Of a DNA stretch of 64,000 nt, positions 51,703 through 60,677 are shown piece by piece (position 1 is the stretch's first letter; each line of letters opens with the position of its first letter). Both the position numbers and the translations under genes were made by a program. The notes beneath the pieces are model-generated. The model was not told where the DNA came from and ran no database searches. It worked only from the letters and a program-made list of their open reading frames with translations. Source of the stretch: Arthrobacter_E sp041360795 (GTDB taxonomy: Bacteria; Actinomycetota; Actinomycetes; Actinomycetales; Micrococcaceae); assembly GCF_041360795.1 (NCBI RefSeq), contig NZ_JBFUPW010000001.1, forward strand, positions 806,001-870,000, given 5' to 3'.

Positions 51703-52929
51703 TCAGGCCTCCGAGTAGGGGATCAGTGCTTCCACGGTGAATCCTCCGCCAGGGGCGGGTCCTGCCGTGACCTTTCCATCGTAGAGCGCCACGCGCTCGG
51801 CCATCCCGCGCAGCCCGTTGCCGCCGCCGGCCGACGGCGGATCGGCCGCGGCGCCGCGGCCGTCGTCCTTGATCGTCAGATGCAGCCCCTTGGCGCTCCA
51901 CCGCAGCGTGGCGTTCACGGAGGCGGCCGGTCCGGCGTGCTTGAGGCAGTTGGTGAGCGCCTCCTGCACGAGCCGGTAGGCGGTCAGCCCCGCGCCGGCG
52001 GGCAGCGTCGAGCGCGGCGCGCCTTCCTCCTGGAGCGCGACGGCGAGCCCGCTGGCCCGCATGTCCGTCACGAGATACGGGATGTCCTCGAGCCCTGGCT
52101 GGGGCCGGTACTCCGTGTCCTCTTCCTGCCGGAGCACTCCGAGGAGCCTGCGCATCTCGGCCAGCGAGGCGCGGCCGGTCTGAGCGATCGTCTCCAGGAC
52201 TTTGCGTCCCATCTCCGGCTCCGCCACCGCGGCGTACCGGCCGCCGTCGGCCTGGGTGATGATCACGGAGAGCGAGTGGGCCACGATGTCGTGCATCTCC
52301 CGGGCGATGTGCGCCCGTTCATCCGCGGCGGCCAGCGCGCGTTCCTGCTGATTCTCGATCTCGAGACGCCGGGCCCGGTCCTCCAGGGCCTGGATCCTGA
52401 TGCGCCGTGCCCGGGTGAGGGCGCCGAGGGTCCAGCAGAAGAGGACGACGAGCCAGAGAGTGACGGCTGCCATCGCGACGCCGAAGATCTCGCCCCGGGA
52501 GAAGTCGTTCGCGTTCTGCGCGAGGATCTTGGCGGGGAGCAGGACACCGCCGAGGAGACCGAGGATCAGGGCGAAGCGGCCGTCCCAGCGCCGGCCGTAC
52601 GCCGCAGCGGCGTAGATGATGAAGGGGACGGCCAGGATGCCGCCGGCGAGGTCGTATTCGATCGCGAGGCTCGCGACGCAGAGCACCGCGAGCGTCCACA
52701 TGGCGATGCGCGGCCGGGTCCGGCGCCAGGCGAGGGTCGCGAGCATGGGGAGGCTCAGAATGGCGCCCCAGTTCCTGCTCGTGTACATCGGATCGCCGGG
52801 GTCCGGCGAGGTGACCATCGACAGCAGGTAGATGGACTCGACGCCGAGGATGACGAGGACCGCCACGATGACGTCCACGATGAAGTGGTGCCGGTGGGTC
52901 CAATGGGTGATGCGCTGCCAGAATTCCAT
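51703..52929 (-). CDS. Sensor histidine kinase, HisKA_3 type
   Basis: A 408-aa membrane kinase. About six helices (20-40, 55-70, 76-90, 98-112, 118-132, 150-172) form a short-loop sensor, then a coiled linker. The phospho-acceptor is His213 in RAHIAREMHDIVAHSLSVII, and the HATPase domain ends with LTIKDDGRGAA and GGGNGLRGMAERVALYDG. No large extracellular domain, so it may sense the membrane or a transport complex. Partner of the following NarL-type regulator. Confidence 0.93.
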   Translation of the reverse strand: MEFWQRITHWTHRHHFIVDVIVAVLVILGVESIYLLSMVTSPDPGDPMYTSRNWGAILSLPMLATLAWRRTRPRIAMWTLAVLCVASLAIEYDLAGGILAVPFIIYAAAAYGRRWDGRFALILGLLGGVLLPAKILAQNANDFSRGEIFGVAMAAVTLWLVVLFCWTLGALTRARRIRIQALEDRARRLEIENQQERALAAADERAHIAREMHDIVAHSLSVIITQADGGRYAAVAEPEMGRKVLETIAQTGRASLAEMRRLLGVLRQEEDTEYRPQPGLEDIPYLVTDMRASGLAVALQEEGAPRSTLPAGAGLTAYRLVQEALTNCLKHAGPAASVNATLRWSAKGLHLTIKDDGRGAAADPPSAGGGNGLRGMAERVALYDGKVTAGPAPGGGFTVEALIPYSEA

Positions 52930-53012
52930 CGTTCCCGACCTTATGCCACCATTCCGGCACGGTCCTCAACCCTGGGTCGGAAATCGGCGCACACCCGCCC
53001 CAGTGGAGGCCT

Positions 53013-53029
53013 GTTTCACAATGTGAGAC
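53013..53029. promoter_or_regulatory. Probable LtbR/NdgR-type operator upstream of leuB
   Basis: A 17-bp inverted repeat: arms 53013-53020 and 53022-53029 with 7 of 8 complementary positions. It abuts the -35 hexamer TTGACC (53033-53038) of the leuB promoter. Similar sites lie before ilvB and leuC. Confidence 0.7.
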
Positions 53030-53068
53030 GCGTTGACCATATTCTGGATGCTCTGGCACTGTGGAAAC

Positions 53069-54130
53069 ATGAGCACGAGCACCATTGATCTGGCAGTCAT
53101 CCCCGGCGACGGCATCGGCCCCGAAGTCACCGCTGAGGCGCTCGCCGTGCTCACCGCCGCCGTCGAACGTGACGGCGTTCAGGTCTTGCCCACGCACTAC
53201 GCGCTGGGCGCCCAGCACTGGCTCGAGACCGGCGAGACCCTGCCGGAAACCGTGCTCGAGGACCTGAAGACCCGGGACGCCATCCTGTTCGGCGCCATCG
53301 GCGCCGCGCCCGGCGACACCCGCATCCCGTCCGGCCTGGTCGAGCGCGAACTGCTGCTCAAGCTGCGCTTCTCGCTGGACCACTATGTGAACCTGCGTCC
53401 CTCCCGCCTCTACGGCACGGTGGGCAGCCCCCTGGCGAACCCGGGGGAGATCGACTTCGTCGTGGTCCGCGAAGGCACCGAAGGCCCGTACGTGGGCAAT
53501 GGCGGCTCCCTCCGCACGGGAACCCCGCAGGAGGTGGCCACCGAGGTCTCGCTCAACACGGCCTACGGCGTCGAGCGCGTGGTCCGGGACGCCTTCCGGC
53601 GTGCCAGCCAGCGCCCCCGCAAGAAGGTCACCCTGGTGCACAAGCACAATGTCCTGGTCTTCGCCGGGCATCTGTGGAAGCGCACCGTGGAGGCTGTCGC
53701 CCAGGAATTCCCTGAGGTCAGCCACGATTACCTGCACATCGACGCGGCCACCATCTTCATGGTGACCGATCCCAGCCGCTTCGATGTGATCGTCACGGAC
53801 AACCTCTTCGGTGACATCCTCACTGACCTCGCCGCTGCCGTCACGGGTGGCATCGGCCTGGCGGCGTCCGGGAACATCAACATGGACCGCACCGCACCGT
53901 CCATGTTCGAACCCGTGCACGGTTCGGCGCCCGACATCGCCAGCCAGCAGAAGGCGGACCCCACGGCGGCCATCCTCTCCGCCGCGCTCCTGCTCGATCA
54001 CTTGGGCCACCACGAGGCGGCCCGACGCATTGAGACGGCCGTGGCGGCCGACGTAGAGTCCCGCACGGGTGCCCCGCGCACCACGAGCGAGATCGGCGCA
54101 GCCATCACCGAAGCCGTCCGCAAAGCGTAA
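53069..54130 (+). CDS. leuB: 3-Isopropylmalate dehydrogenase
   Basis: A 353-aa NAD-dependent enzyme of leucine synthesis. IAVIPGDGIGPEV-like start, then RSLYG-type RLYGTVGSP, FVVVREGTEGPYVGNGG, the substrate-binding Tyr-Lys area, VTLVHKHNVL, VTDNLFGDILTDLAAAVTGGIGLAASGNI and GSAPDIASQQKADPTAAILSAALLL. ATG 53069 follows a strong promoter and the operator at 53013 within 40 bp, so its 5' UTR is very short or absent. Convergent or adjacent genes are unrelated except ilvE, which follows after 86 bp. Confidence 0.96.
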   Translation: MSTSTIDLAVIPGDGIGPEVTAEALAVLTAAVERDGVQVLPTHYALGAQHWLETGETLPETVLEDLKTRDAILFGAIGAAPGDTRIPSGLVERELLLKLRFSLDHYVNLRPSRLYGTVGSPLANPGEIDFVVVREGTEGPYVGNGGSLRTGTPQEVATEVSLNTAYGVERVVRDAFRRASQRPRKKVTLVHKHNVLVFAGHLWKRTVEAVAQEFPEVSHDYLHIDAATIFMVTDPSRFDVIVTDNLFGDILTDLAAAVTGGIGLAASGNINMDRTAPSMFEPVHGSAPDIASQQKADPTAAILSAALLLDHLGHHEAARRIETAVAADVESRTGAPRTTSEIGAAITEAVRKA

Positions 54131-54216
54131 GCTTGGCAAGGACAACTCACCAGCCGCCGGCGGCGTCCCCTCAGCGATGAGCAGGCGCCGCTTCAGCGGC
54201 ACTTTTTGGAGGAATC

Positions 54217-55329
54217 ATGACTGCGACGGCTCAAGACGTCACCTTCACCATCCAGCGCTCGGAGACCCCGAAGTCCGCTGAGGAACGCGCCGAGATCCTG
54301 GCGAACCCGGGATTCGGCAACCACTTCACCGATCACACCGCCGTCGTCGACTACACCGTCGACGCGGAGGGCAACGGTTCCTGGCATGACGCCCGCGTCG
54401 AGCCGTACGGCCCGATCAGCCTGGACCCCGCGGCCGGCGTCCTGCACTACGGCCAGGAGATCTTCGAAGGCCTCAAGGCGTACCGTCACGCCGACGGTTC
54501 CATTTGGACCTTCCGCCCCGACGCCAACGCCCGCCGTCTGAACAAGTCCGCCGAGCGTCTCGCCCTGCCGCAGCTTCCCGAAGAGGTCTTCGTCGAAGCG
54601 ATCAAGCGTCTCGTGGCCGAGGACCAGGATTGGGTGCCCTCCGGCGACGGCGAGGCGCTGTATCTCCGGCCGTTCATGATCGCCACCGAGGCCTTCCTGG
54701 GTGTCCGTCCGGCGCGCGAGGTGTCCTTCCGCGTCATCGCATCCCCGGCCGGCAACTACTTCGGCGGCGAGCTGAAGCCCGTGTCCATCTGGATCTCCCG
54801 TCAGTACGCCCGTGCGGGCCGCGGCGGCACCGGTGCGGCCAAGTGCGGCGGCAACTACGCCGCGTCGCTGATTGCCCAGATGGAAGCCGAGTCGCACGGC
54901 TGCAAGCAGGTCCTCTTCCTGGATCCGTTCAATGACAACGCGGTCGAAGAGCTCGGTGGCATGAACGTCTTCTTCGTCCTCAAGGACGGTTCCTTGGTGA
55001 CTCCCGCCCTCAGCGGCACGATCCTCGAAGGCGTCACCCGGTCCTCCATCATCACCGTGGCCCGCGAAATGGGCCGCGAAGTGGTCGAGCGCAAGATCAC
55101 GCTGGATGAGTGGCGCGACGGCGTGGCCTCCGGCGAGATCGCCGAGGTGTTCGCCTGCGGCACGGCCGCGGTCATCACCCCGATCGGCCTGCTCAAGGAC
55201 GAGAACGAGAGCATCGGCAGCGAGGATGCCAAGGCCGGCGAGGTCACCATGGCCATCCGCGAACGCCTGCTCGGCATCCAGACCGGCAAGGTCGAAGACA
55301 CGCACGGCTGGCTGACCCGCCTGGCCTGA
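54217..55329 (+). CDS. ilvE: Branched-chain amino acid aminotransferase
   Basis: A 370-aa class IV PLP transaminase, the last step of valine, leucine and isoleucine synthesis. The PLP lysine is Lys209 in GGTGAAKCGGNYAASL, ahead of EELGGMNVFFV, and the late EVFACGTAAVITPIG contacts the cofactor phosphate. GGAGG stands before the ATG. It follows leuB on the same strand. Confidence 0.96.
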   Translation: MTATAQDVTFTIQRSETPKSAEERAEILANPGFGNHFTDHTAVVDYTVDAEGNGSWHDARVEPYGPISLDPAAGVLHYGQEIFEGLKAYRHADGSIWTFRPDANARRLNKSAERLALPQLPEEVFVEAIKRLVAEDQDWVPSGDGEALYLRPFMIATEAFLGVRPAREVSFRVIASPAGNYFGGELKPVSIWISRQYARAGRGGTGAAKCGGNYAASLIAQMEAESHGCKQVLFLDPFNDNAVEELGGMNVFFVLKDGSLVTPALSGTILEGVTRSSIITVAREMGREVVERKITLDEWRDGVASGEIAEVFACGTAAVITPIGLLKDENESIGSEDAKAGEVTMAIRERLLGIQTGKVEDTHGWLTRLA

Positions 55330-55424
55330 GTCCGGTTCTTCCGGCTCCGGTTCCGGGCCCCGTGGCCGTCCGGCGACGCATCGCGTCGCTGGGCGGCCAC
55401 AGCCGTTTCTGGCAAGCTGTCCTC

Positions 55425-56279
55425 ATGCCGGAAACCACCCCCGACCGTCTTCCGTCCGGAGCAGACCTGGCCCCAGGCGTCTTGAGCGACGCCGGTCCCG
55501 GCCTCCGGGTGCTGCTCGCCCCGAACCCCGGGCCCATGAGCCTGCGCGGCACGCAGAGCTATGTGATCGGGCCGGACGGTTCCTGTGTGATCGTGGACCC
55601 CGGGCCGGAGGACGAGACTCATCTGGCGGCGCTGGCGGCCCTCCGGCCGGTGCTCATCCTGATCACGCACCGCCACGCGGACCACACGGCGGGGATCGAC
55701 CGGCTCCGGGAGCTGACGGGCGCGCCGGTGCGGGCTGCGTCCCGGACCTTCTGCCGAGCCGCAGGGCCGTTGCTGGACGGGGAGACTCTGCGGGTGGGTG
55801 ACCAGGAGATCCGCGTGATCGCGACGCCGGGCCACACCTCCGATTCGCTCTGCTTCCATGTGCGGGCCGCACGTGCGCCCGGCGAGGACGGGGGACCGGA
55901 CGGCGGCGGCAGCCTCCTGAGCGGTGACACGATCCTCGGCACCGGCACCACGATGCTCGACCACCCGGATGGCACGGTCGCCGACTACCTCGCCAGCCTC
56001 GAGAAGCTCGCCGCCCTCGCGGAGGCCGCCAAGGCTCCGGTGACCCTGCTCCCGGCCCACGGCGGGCTGGGCGGGGACCTCGGCGTCGTCGTGCGGGAGT
56101 ACCGGGAGCACCGCCTGGCCCGGCTCGCCGAGGTGCGCCGCGCCGTCACCGCCATGGGCGACGACGGCGACGCGGTCACCGCGGCCGTCTATCCGGATGT
56201 GCCGGACGGTGTGCGGCGCGCCGCGCGGCTGAGCATCGAAGCGCAGCTGCGGTACCTGCGGGAGTCCCGCGACGGCTAG
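55425..56279 (+). CDS. Metallo-beta-lactamase-fold hydrolase
   Basis: A 284-aa hydrolase. LITHRHADHTAGIDRL is the THxHxDH metal motif (about 83-98), followed by VIATPGHTSDSLCF, LLSGDTILGTGTTM and the C-terminal LLPAHGG. A two-metal site is complete. The C-terminal region resembles the winged LACTB2-type enzymes, so an endoribonuclease or a thioester hydrolase is possible. Its stop overlaps the stop of the convergent fabF-like gene by 4 bp (CTAG). Confidence 0.9.
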   Translation: MPETTPDRLPSGADLAPGVLSDAGPGLRVLLAPNPGPMSLRGTQSYVIGPDGSCVIVDPGPEDETHLAALAALRPVLILITHRHADHTAGIDRLRELTGAPVRAASRTFCRAAGPLLDGETLRVGDQEIRVIATPGHTSDSLCFHVRAARAPGEDGGPDGGGSLLSGDTILGTGTTMLDHPDGTVADYLASLEKLAALAEAAKAPVTLLPAHGGLGGDLGVVVREYREHRLARLAEVRRAVTAMGDDGDAVTAAVYPDVPDGVRRAARLSIEAQLRYLRESRDG

Positions 56280-57502
56280 GCCCGGGTGATCACGAGCGAC
56301 ACGTTCTGCCCGCCGAAGCCGAAGGAATTGCTCAGCACCGCGTCCTGCGGTGCGTCGCGCCGTTCGATGACGAGATCCAGATCGATGCCCGGGTCCACCG
56401 TGTCCGCAGAAAGGTTCCGGGTGGGCGGGATGACCCCGTGTTCCACGCTCAGGACCGCCAGGAGCGCTTCGATCGCGCCCGCGGCGCCGAACAGGTGGCC
56501 CAGGGCGGCTTTCGGCGCGGTGACCGTGGCCCGTCCGAGGACCTCGCGGATCGCGTGGGCCTCGCCGGAATCGCCCACCGGCGTCCCGGTCGCGTGGGCG
56601 TTGACGTGGGAGATGTCCTCCGGGCGCAGCCCTGCCTGGGCGAGGGCCTTGCGCATGGCGGCGGTCTGCCCCGAACCGTCCGGAGCCGGGGCCGTGATGT
56701 GGTGTGCGTCGGAGGTGATGCCCGCCCCGGCCAGGACCGCGTGAACGGCCGCGCCGCGGCGTCGCGCATGCTCCGCGCTCTCCAGGACGACGACGGCGGC
56801 CCCCTCCGAGAGGACGAATCCCCGCCGGTCGGCGGCGAAGGGCCGGGAGGCGGAGGCGGGGTCCTCACCCGGCTGCGCGAGGGCGCGGGTCTGGGCGAAT
56901 CCGGCGACGGTGATCGGCGCGATGGCGGCCTCGGTTCCTCCTGCGATGACCACGTCAGCCTCTCCGGACCTGATGAGCCGGGCCCCGAGCGCGATGGCCT
57001 CGGCGCCTGACGAGCAGGCGGAGACCGGCGTGAACGCGCCGCCCCGGGCGCCGTACTGGATGCTGACGGTCGCGGCCGCGGCATTGGGCATGAGCATGGG
57101 GATCGTCCGCGGGGAGACCCGGCGCTGCCCCGAGGTCTCCAACACGTCGTCCTGCTCGAGCAGCGTGGTCACCCCGCCGATGCCCGTGCCGATGGCGACG
57201 GCGAATCTGTCCGGGTCGACGTCGGGCATTCCGGCGTCGTTCCATGCCTCTGCGGTAGCCACCAGGGCCGCCTGCTGGGAGCGGTCGAGCCGCTTGGCCT
57301 GGACGGGGTCCAGCAGGGTGGCCGGATCCGCCGCCATCCGGCCCGCGACCTGCGGGGCGAGTTCCGCGACCCCGGCGCCGGGCAGAGCGACGATGCCCAG
57401 CCCGGAGTCGCCGGCGAGAAGTGCGGTCCAGGTCGACGGGACGTCCTGGCCCAGGGGGGTGATGGCGCCGAGGCCGGTGATGACCACATCGGTGGATTCC
57501 AT
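56276..57502 (-). CDS. Beta-ketoacyl-ACP synthase II-like (FabF type)
   Basis: A 408-aa thiolase-fold condensing enzyme with the complete Cys-His-His triad: Cys163 (VSACSSGAEA), His303 (NAHATGTPVGD) and His336 (ALGHLFGAAGA). It stands alone, away from the other fatty acid synthase genes, and is divergent from a TetR regulator with two operator copies in the 60-bp gap. It could be a second KAS II that tunes acyl chain length, or part of a dedicated fatty acid/polyketide route. The ATG at 57502 is close to the expected N-terminus. Confidence 0.9.
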   Translation of the reverse strand: MESTDVVITGLGAITPLGQDVPSTWTALLAGDSGLGIVALPGAGVAELAPQVAGRMAADPATLLDPVQAKRLDRSQQAALVATAEAWNDAGMPDVDPDRFAVAIGTGIGGVTTLLEQDDVLETSGQRRVSPRTIPMLMPNAAAATVSIQYGARGGAFTPVSACSSGAEAIALGARLIRSGEADVVIAGGTEAAIAPITVAGFAQTRALAQPGEDPASASRPFAADRRGFVLSEGAAVVVLESAEHARRRGAAVHAVLAGAGITSDAHHITAPAPDGSGQTAAMRKALAQAGLRPEDISHVNAHATGTPVGDSGEAHAIREVLGRATVTAPKAALGHLFGAAGAIEALLAVLSVEHGVIPPTRNLSADTVDPGIDLDLVIERRDAPQDAVLSNSFGFGGQNVSLVITRA

Positions 57503-57515
57503 GGGATCGCCTTTC

Positions 57516-57530
57516 TTGTATGCGATACAA
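57516..57530. promoter_or_regulatory. TetR operator, copy 1
   Basis: A perfect palindrome, TTGTAT-GCG-ATACAA, in the promoter region between fabF and tetR. Its arms recur at 57543-57557. Confidence 0.75.
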
Positions 57531-57542
57531 CAATGCTTAAAG

Positions 57543-57557
57543 TTGTATCACATACAA
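57543..57557. promoter_or_regulatory. TetR operator, copy 2
   Basis: A perfect palindrome, TTGTAT-CAC-ATACAA, 27 bp from copy 1 and 13 bp before the tetR GTG start. Two TetR dimers could bind the same short divergent promoter region. Confidence 0.75.
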
Positions 57558-57570
57558 TTTGAGGATGATC

Positions 57571-58185
57571 GTGGAGCGAAGCACGGCGCCGGCCGCCCCC
57601 TCGTCGGGAGGGGAGCGTGGCCGCGCCACCCGGAATCGGCTCACGGCCACCGCCGCACGGCTCTGCTCCGAACGGCGGAGCCTGGACGTGAGCGTGGCCG
57701 AGATCGCCCGGGAGGCCGGCGTCTTCCCCAACCAGGTCACGTATCACTTCGGCTCCAAGGATTCCCTGCTGCTCCACGCCGCCTTCCTGGTGCTGTTGCA
57801 GGAGACGCGAAGGGTCGAGCGGATCGGCCGGCAGGCGCACGACGCCGAGGCGTTCCGGCGGAACATCTCTCGGGCCGTGCTCGCTCTTCCCGCATTGCCG
57901 CTCGTGGCGAAGGCCCTCGCGACCGGGATCGCCAAGCCTGAGCTGGCCCCCGTCGTGGACCAGCACCTTCACCTGCTGTTCCGCCAATCGGAGCGGTTCC
58001 TGCGGCAGCAGACCGACAGTCGGGGATGGGTGACGGAACGGCCCCTCGAAGCCGAGTCACGGACCTTCTGGAGCACGGCGCTGGGGGCGGCGCTCCTCTC
58101 ACGCGCCGGCGCCGACGGAACGGCCGATGACCTGGACCTGGCCGGCGTGCTGACCGTCCGGAGCGGGACAGGGCCGCAGGGCTGA
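57571..58185 (+). CDS. TetR family transcriptional regulator
   Basis: A 204-aa regulator. The HTH is LTATAARLCSERRSLDVSVAEIAREAGVFPNQVTYHFGSKDSLLLHAAF, ending in the TetR Y-H-F-G-S-K signature. The ligand domain that follows has no recognised subfamily. GTG 57571 is preferred because GAGG is six bases upstream; ATG 57565 would add two residues. With twin operators in front it should be autoregulated and control fabF, possibly sensing acyl-CoA or acyl-ACP. Confidence 0.88.
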   Translation: MERSTAPAAPSSGGERGRATRNRLTATAARLCSERRSLDVSVAEIAREAGVFPNQVTYHFGSKDSLLLHAAFLVLLQETRRVERIGRQAHDAEAFRRNISRAVLALPALPLVAKALATGIAKPELAPVVDQHLHLLFRQSERFLRQQTDSRGWVTERPLEAESRTFWSTALGAALLSRAGADGTADDLDLAGVLTVRSGTGPQG

Positions 58186-58235
58186 GAACGAGTTCCGCGC
58201 CCGGAATCGGTTTCCGCGCCCCTAGACTTAGCACC

Positions 58236-59012
58236 ATGCGTATCGCCCGTTTCGTCCTTGACTCCGAACCCCAGTACGGCATCGTCGACGGCCCCGCCGG
58301 GTCCGAGACCGTGACCGTCATCCACGGCGACCCGTTCTTCAACGGCGTCGAGCGGACCGGAACCACCCACCCGCTCGCCGACGTCCGTCTCGTGGCCCCG
58401 ATCATCCCGCGCAGCAAGGTGGTGGGTGTCGGCCGCAACTACGCCGAACACGCCGCTGAGCTGGGCAACGAGGTCCCCGAGGAGCCGCTGCTCTTCTTCA
58501 AGCCCAACACCTCCGTGATCGGTCCCGGTGAGCCCGTCTTCCTGCCCGAATTCAGCGATGAGATCTCCTTCGAGGGCGAACTCGCCGTCGTGATCGGCCG
58601 TATCTGCAAGGATGTGCCGGTGGAGCGCGCCGACGAGGTCATCTTCGGATACACCTGCGCCAACGACCTCACAGCCCGCGACGTCCAGCGCCGCGAGAAG
58701 CAGTGGGCCCGCGCCAAGGGCTTCGACGGCTCCGCGCCTCTCGGACCGTGGATCGAGACCGAGCTGGACACCGAGTCCCTCGGCCTGCGCACCCTGGTCA
58801 ACGGCGAGGTCAAGCAGGACGGCAACACCGCGGACATGGTCTGGGGTGTCAAGGAACTCGTCGCCGAAGTGTCCCGCGCGTTCACCCTCCTGCCCGGTGA
58901 CGTCATCCTCACGGGCACCCCGGCCGGTGTCGGGCTGCTGAACGAGGGGGACCGGGTCTCTGTGGAGATCGAGGGCATCGGGACGCTGAGCAACCCGGTG
59001 GTGCGGCGCTAG
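58236..59012 (+). CDS. Fumarylacetoacetate hydrolase family protein
   Basis: A 258-aa member of the FAH superfamily. VVGVGRNYAEHAAELG (about 63-78), FFKPNTSVIGPGEPV and the metal motif GELAVVIGRICKDVPVERADEVIFGYTCANDLTARDVQRRE (three acidic ligands) are intact. EIEGIGTLSNPVV ends the protein. Substrate types include fumarylpyruvate, oxaloacetate (decarboxylation) and 2-hydroxyhepta-dienedioates. Its immediate neighbour is gltX, which gives no clue. Confidence 0.93.
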   Translation: MRIARFVLDSEPQYGIVDGPAGSETVTVIHGDPFFNGVERTGTTHPLADVRLVAPIIPRSKVVGVGRNYAEHAAELGNEVPEEPLLFFKPNTSVIGPGEPVFLPEFSDEISFEGELAVVIGRICKDVPVERADEVIFGYTCANDLTARDVQRREKQWARAKGFDGSAPLGPWIETELDTESLGLRTLVNGEVKQDGNTADMVWGVKELVAEVSRAFTLLPGDVILTGTPAGVGLLNEGDRVSVEIEGIGTLSNPVVRR

Positions 59013-59151
59013 GCGTCCCCCCGAGCCTCCCGGACGGCCCTTCCGGGCACGACGGCGCGTGGCGGCGGAAGCCGCGACGCGCCGTCGCGCTGTCCGGACT
59101 GAGCCGGGGCGTCCGTGGACGGTCCCGGAAAGTCGTAAAGTTAGAACCACT

Positions 59152-60669
59152 ATGACTACAGCTGAACGCCTTGGCTCCGAAATCCCCAGCGTCGATGACA
59201 CCACGCCTGTCCGCGTGCGCTTCTGCCCGTCTCCCACGGGCACCCCGCACGTCGGCCTGATCCGCACCGCCCTGTTCAACTGGGCCTACGCCCGCCACAC
59301 CGGCGGCAAGATGATCTTCCGCATCGAGGACACGGATCAGCAGCGCGACTCGGAGGAGAGCTACCAGCAGCTCCTCGAGGCCCTGGCGTGGCTCGGAATC
59401 ACCTGGGATGAAGGCGTCGTGACCGGCGGCCCGCACGAGCCGTACCGCCAGTCCCAGCGCGGTGAGATCTACCAGGACGTCATCGCCAAGCTGGTCGCCG
59501 GCGGGCACGTCTACGAGTCCTACTCCACGCCGGAGGAGATCGAAGCCCGCCACCGCGCCGCAGGCCGCGACCCGAAGCTCGGCTATGACGGCTTCGACCG
59601 CGAGCTGAGCGAGGAGCAGGTGGCGGCGTTCAAGGCGGAGGGCCGCGAGCCCGTGCTGCGCCTGCGCATGCCGGACGAGGACCTCACCTTCACCGACCTG
59701 GTGCGCGGCGAGATCACCTTCAAGGCGGGCTCCGTTCCGGACTTCGTGGTAGTCCGAGCCAACGGCCAGCCCCTCTACACCCTGGTGAACCCGGTGGACG
59801 ACGCGCTCATGGGCGTGACGCACGTGCTCCGCGGCGAGGACCTGCTGTCCTCCACGCCGCGCCAGATCGCGCTCTACCGCGCGCTGTACGCCATCGGTGT
59901 CGCCGAGTACATGCCGCTCTTCGGCCACCTGCCGTACGTGATGGGCGAGGGCAACAAGAAGCTCTCCAAGCGCGACCCGCAGTCCAGCCTCTTCCTGCAG
60001 CGCGACCGCGGCTTCATCCCGGAGGGCCTGCTGAACTACCTGGCCCTGCTCGGGTGGTCTCTGTCCGCCGACGAGGACATCTTCACAGTGGACCAGCTCG
60101 TGGAGAACTTCGACATCCACGACGTCCTGGCCAACCCGGCGCGCTTCGACCAGAAGAAGGCGGACGCCATCAACGGCACCCACATCCGTCTCCTCGGCGC
60201 CGAGGACTTCCGCAACCGTCTGGTGCCGTACCTGCGCGCCGCGGGCCTGGTGGGGGAGACCCTCACCGGTCGCGAGGAGGAGATCCTCACCGAAGCCGCG
60301 CCGCTGGTCCAGGAGCGCATCACCCTGCTGGGCGAGGCCCCGGAGATGCTCGCGTTCCTCTTCAAGGCCGACGACGCGATCGACGTCGCGGATGACGCGC
60401 TGAAGGGCATGCCGGAGAACGCCGGCGAGGCGCTGGATGCCGCGGTCGACGCGCTGGACGCTCTGGAGGACTGGAACGCCGAGACCATCCAGGAGGCCCT
60501 GCGAGGCGCTCTGGTGGACGGCCTGGGCCTCAAGCCCCGCCTGGCCTTCGGCCCGGTCCGCACGGCCCTCTCCGGCCGCCGGATCTCCCCGCCGCTGTTC
60601 GAGTCGATGGTGATTCTGGGGAAGGACTCCTCCCTGGCCCGTCTCCGCGCCTTCCGCGCCACCCGCTGA
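59152..60669 (+). CDS. gltX: Glutamyl-tRNA synthetase
   Basis: A 505-aa class I synthetase charging tRNA-Glu, and in this group probably tRNA-Gln for later amidation. The HIGH-like motif is FCPSPTGTPHVGLIRTALFNW (about 24-44) and the KMSKS-like motif is NKKLSKRDP (about 266-274). The C-terminal anticodon-binding cage is present. ATG 59152 begins the conserved part; an upstream in-frame stretch is not homologous. Matching tRNA-Glu and tRNA-Gln genes lie 1-1.4 kb downstream. Confidence 0.97.
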   Translation: MTTAERLGSEIPSVDDTTPVRVRFCPSPTGTPHVGLIRTALFNWAYARHTGGKMIFRIEDTDQQRDSEESYQQLLEALAWLGITWDEGVVTGGPHEPYRQSQRGEIYQDVIAKLVAGGHVYESYSTPEEIEARHRAAGRDPKLGYDGFDRELSEEQVAAFKAEGREPVLRLRMPDEDLTFTDLVRGEITFKAGSVPDFVVVRANGQPLYTLVNPVDDALMGVTHVLRGEDLLSSTPRQIALYRALYAIGVAEYMPLFGHLPYVMGEGNKKLSKRDPQSSLFLQRDRGFIPEGLLNYLALLGWSLSADEDIFTVDQLVENFDIHDVLANPARFDQKKADAINGTHIRLLGAEDFRNRLVPYLRAAGLVGETLTGREEEILTEAAPLVQERITLLGEAPEMLAFLFKADDAIDVADDALKGMPENAGEALDAAVDALDALEDWNAETIQEALRGALVDGLGLKPRLAFGPVRTALSGRRISPPLFESMVILGKDSSLARLRAFRATR

Positions 60670-60677
60670 GGCGCGCC

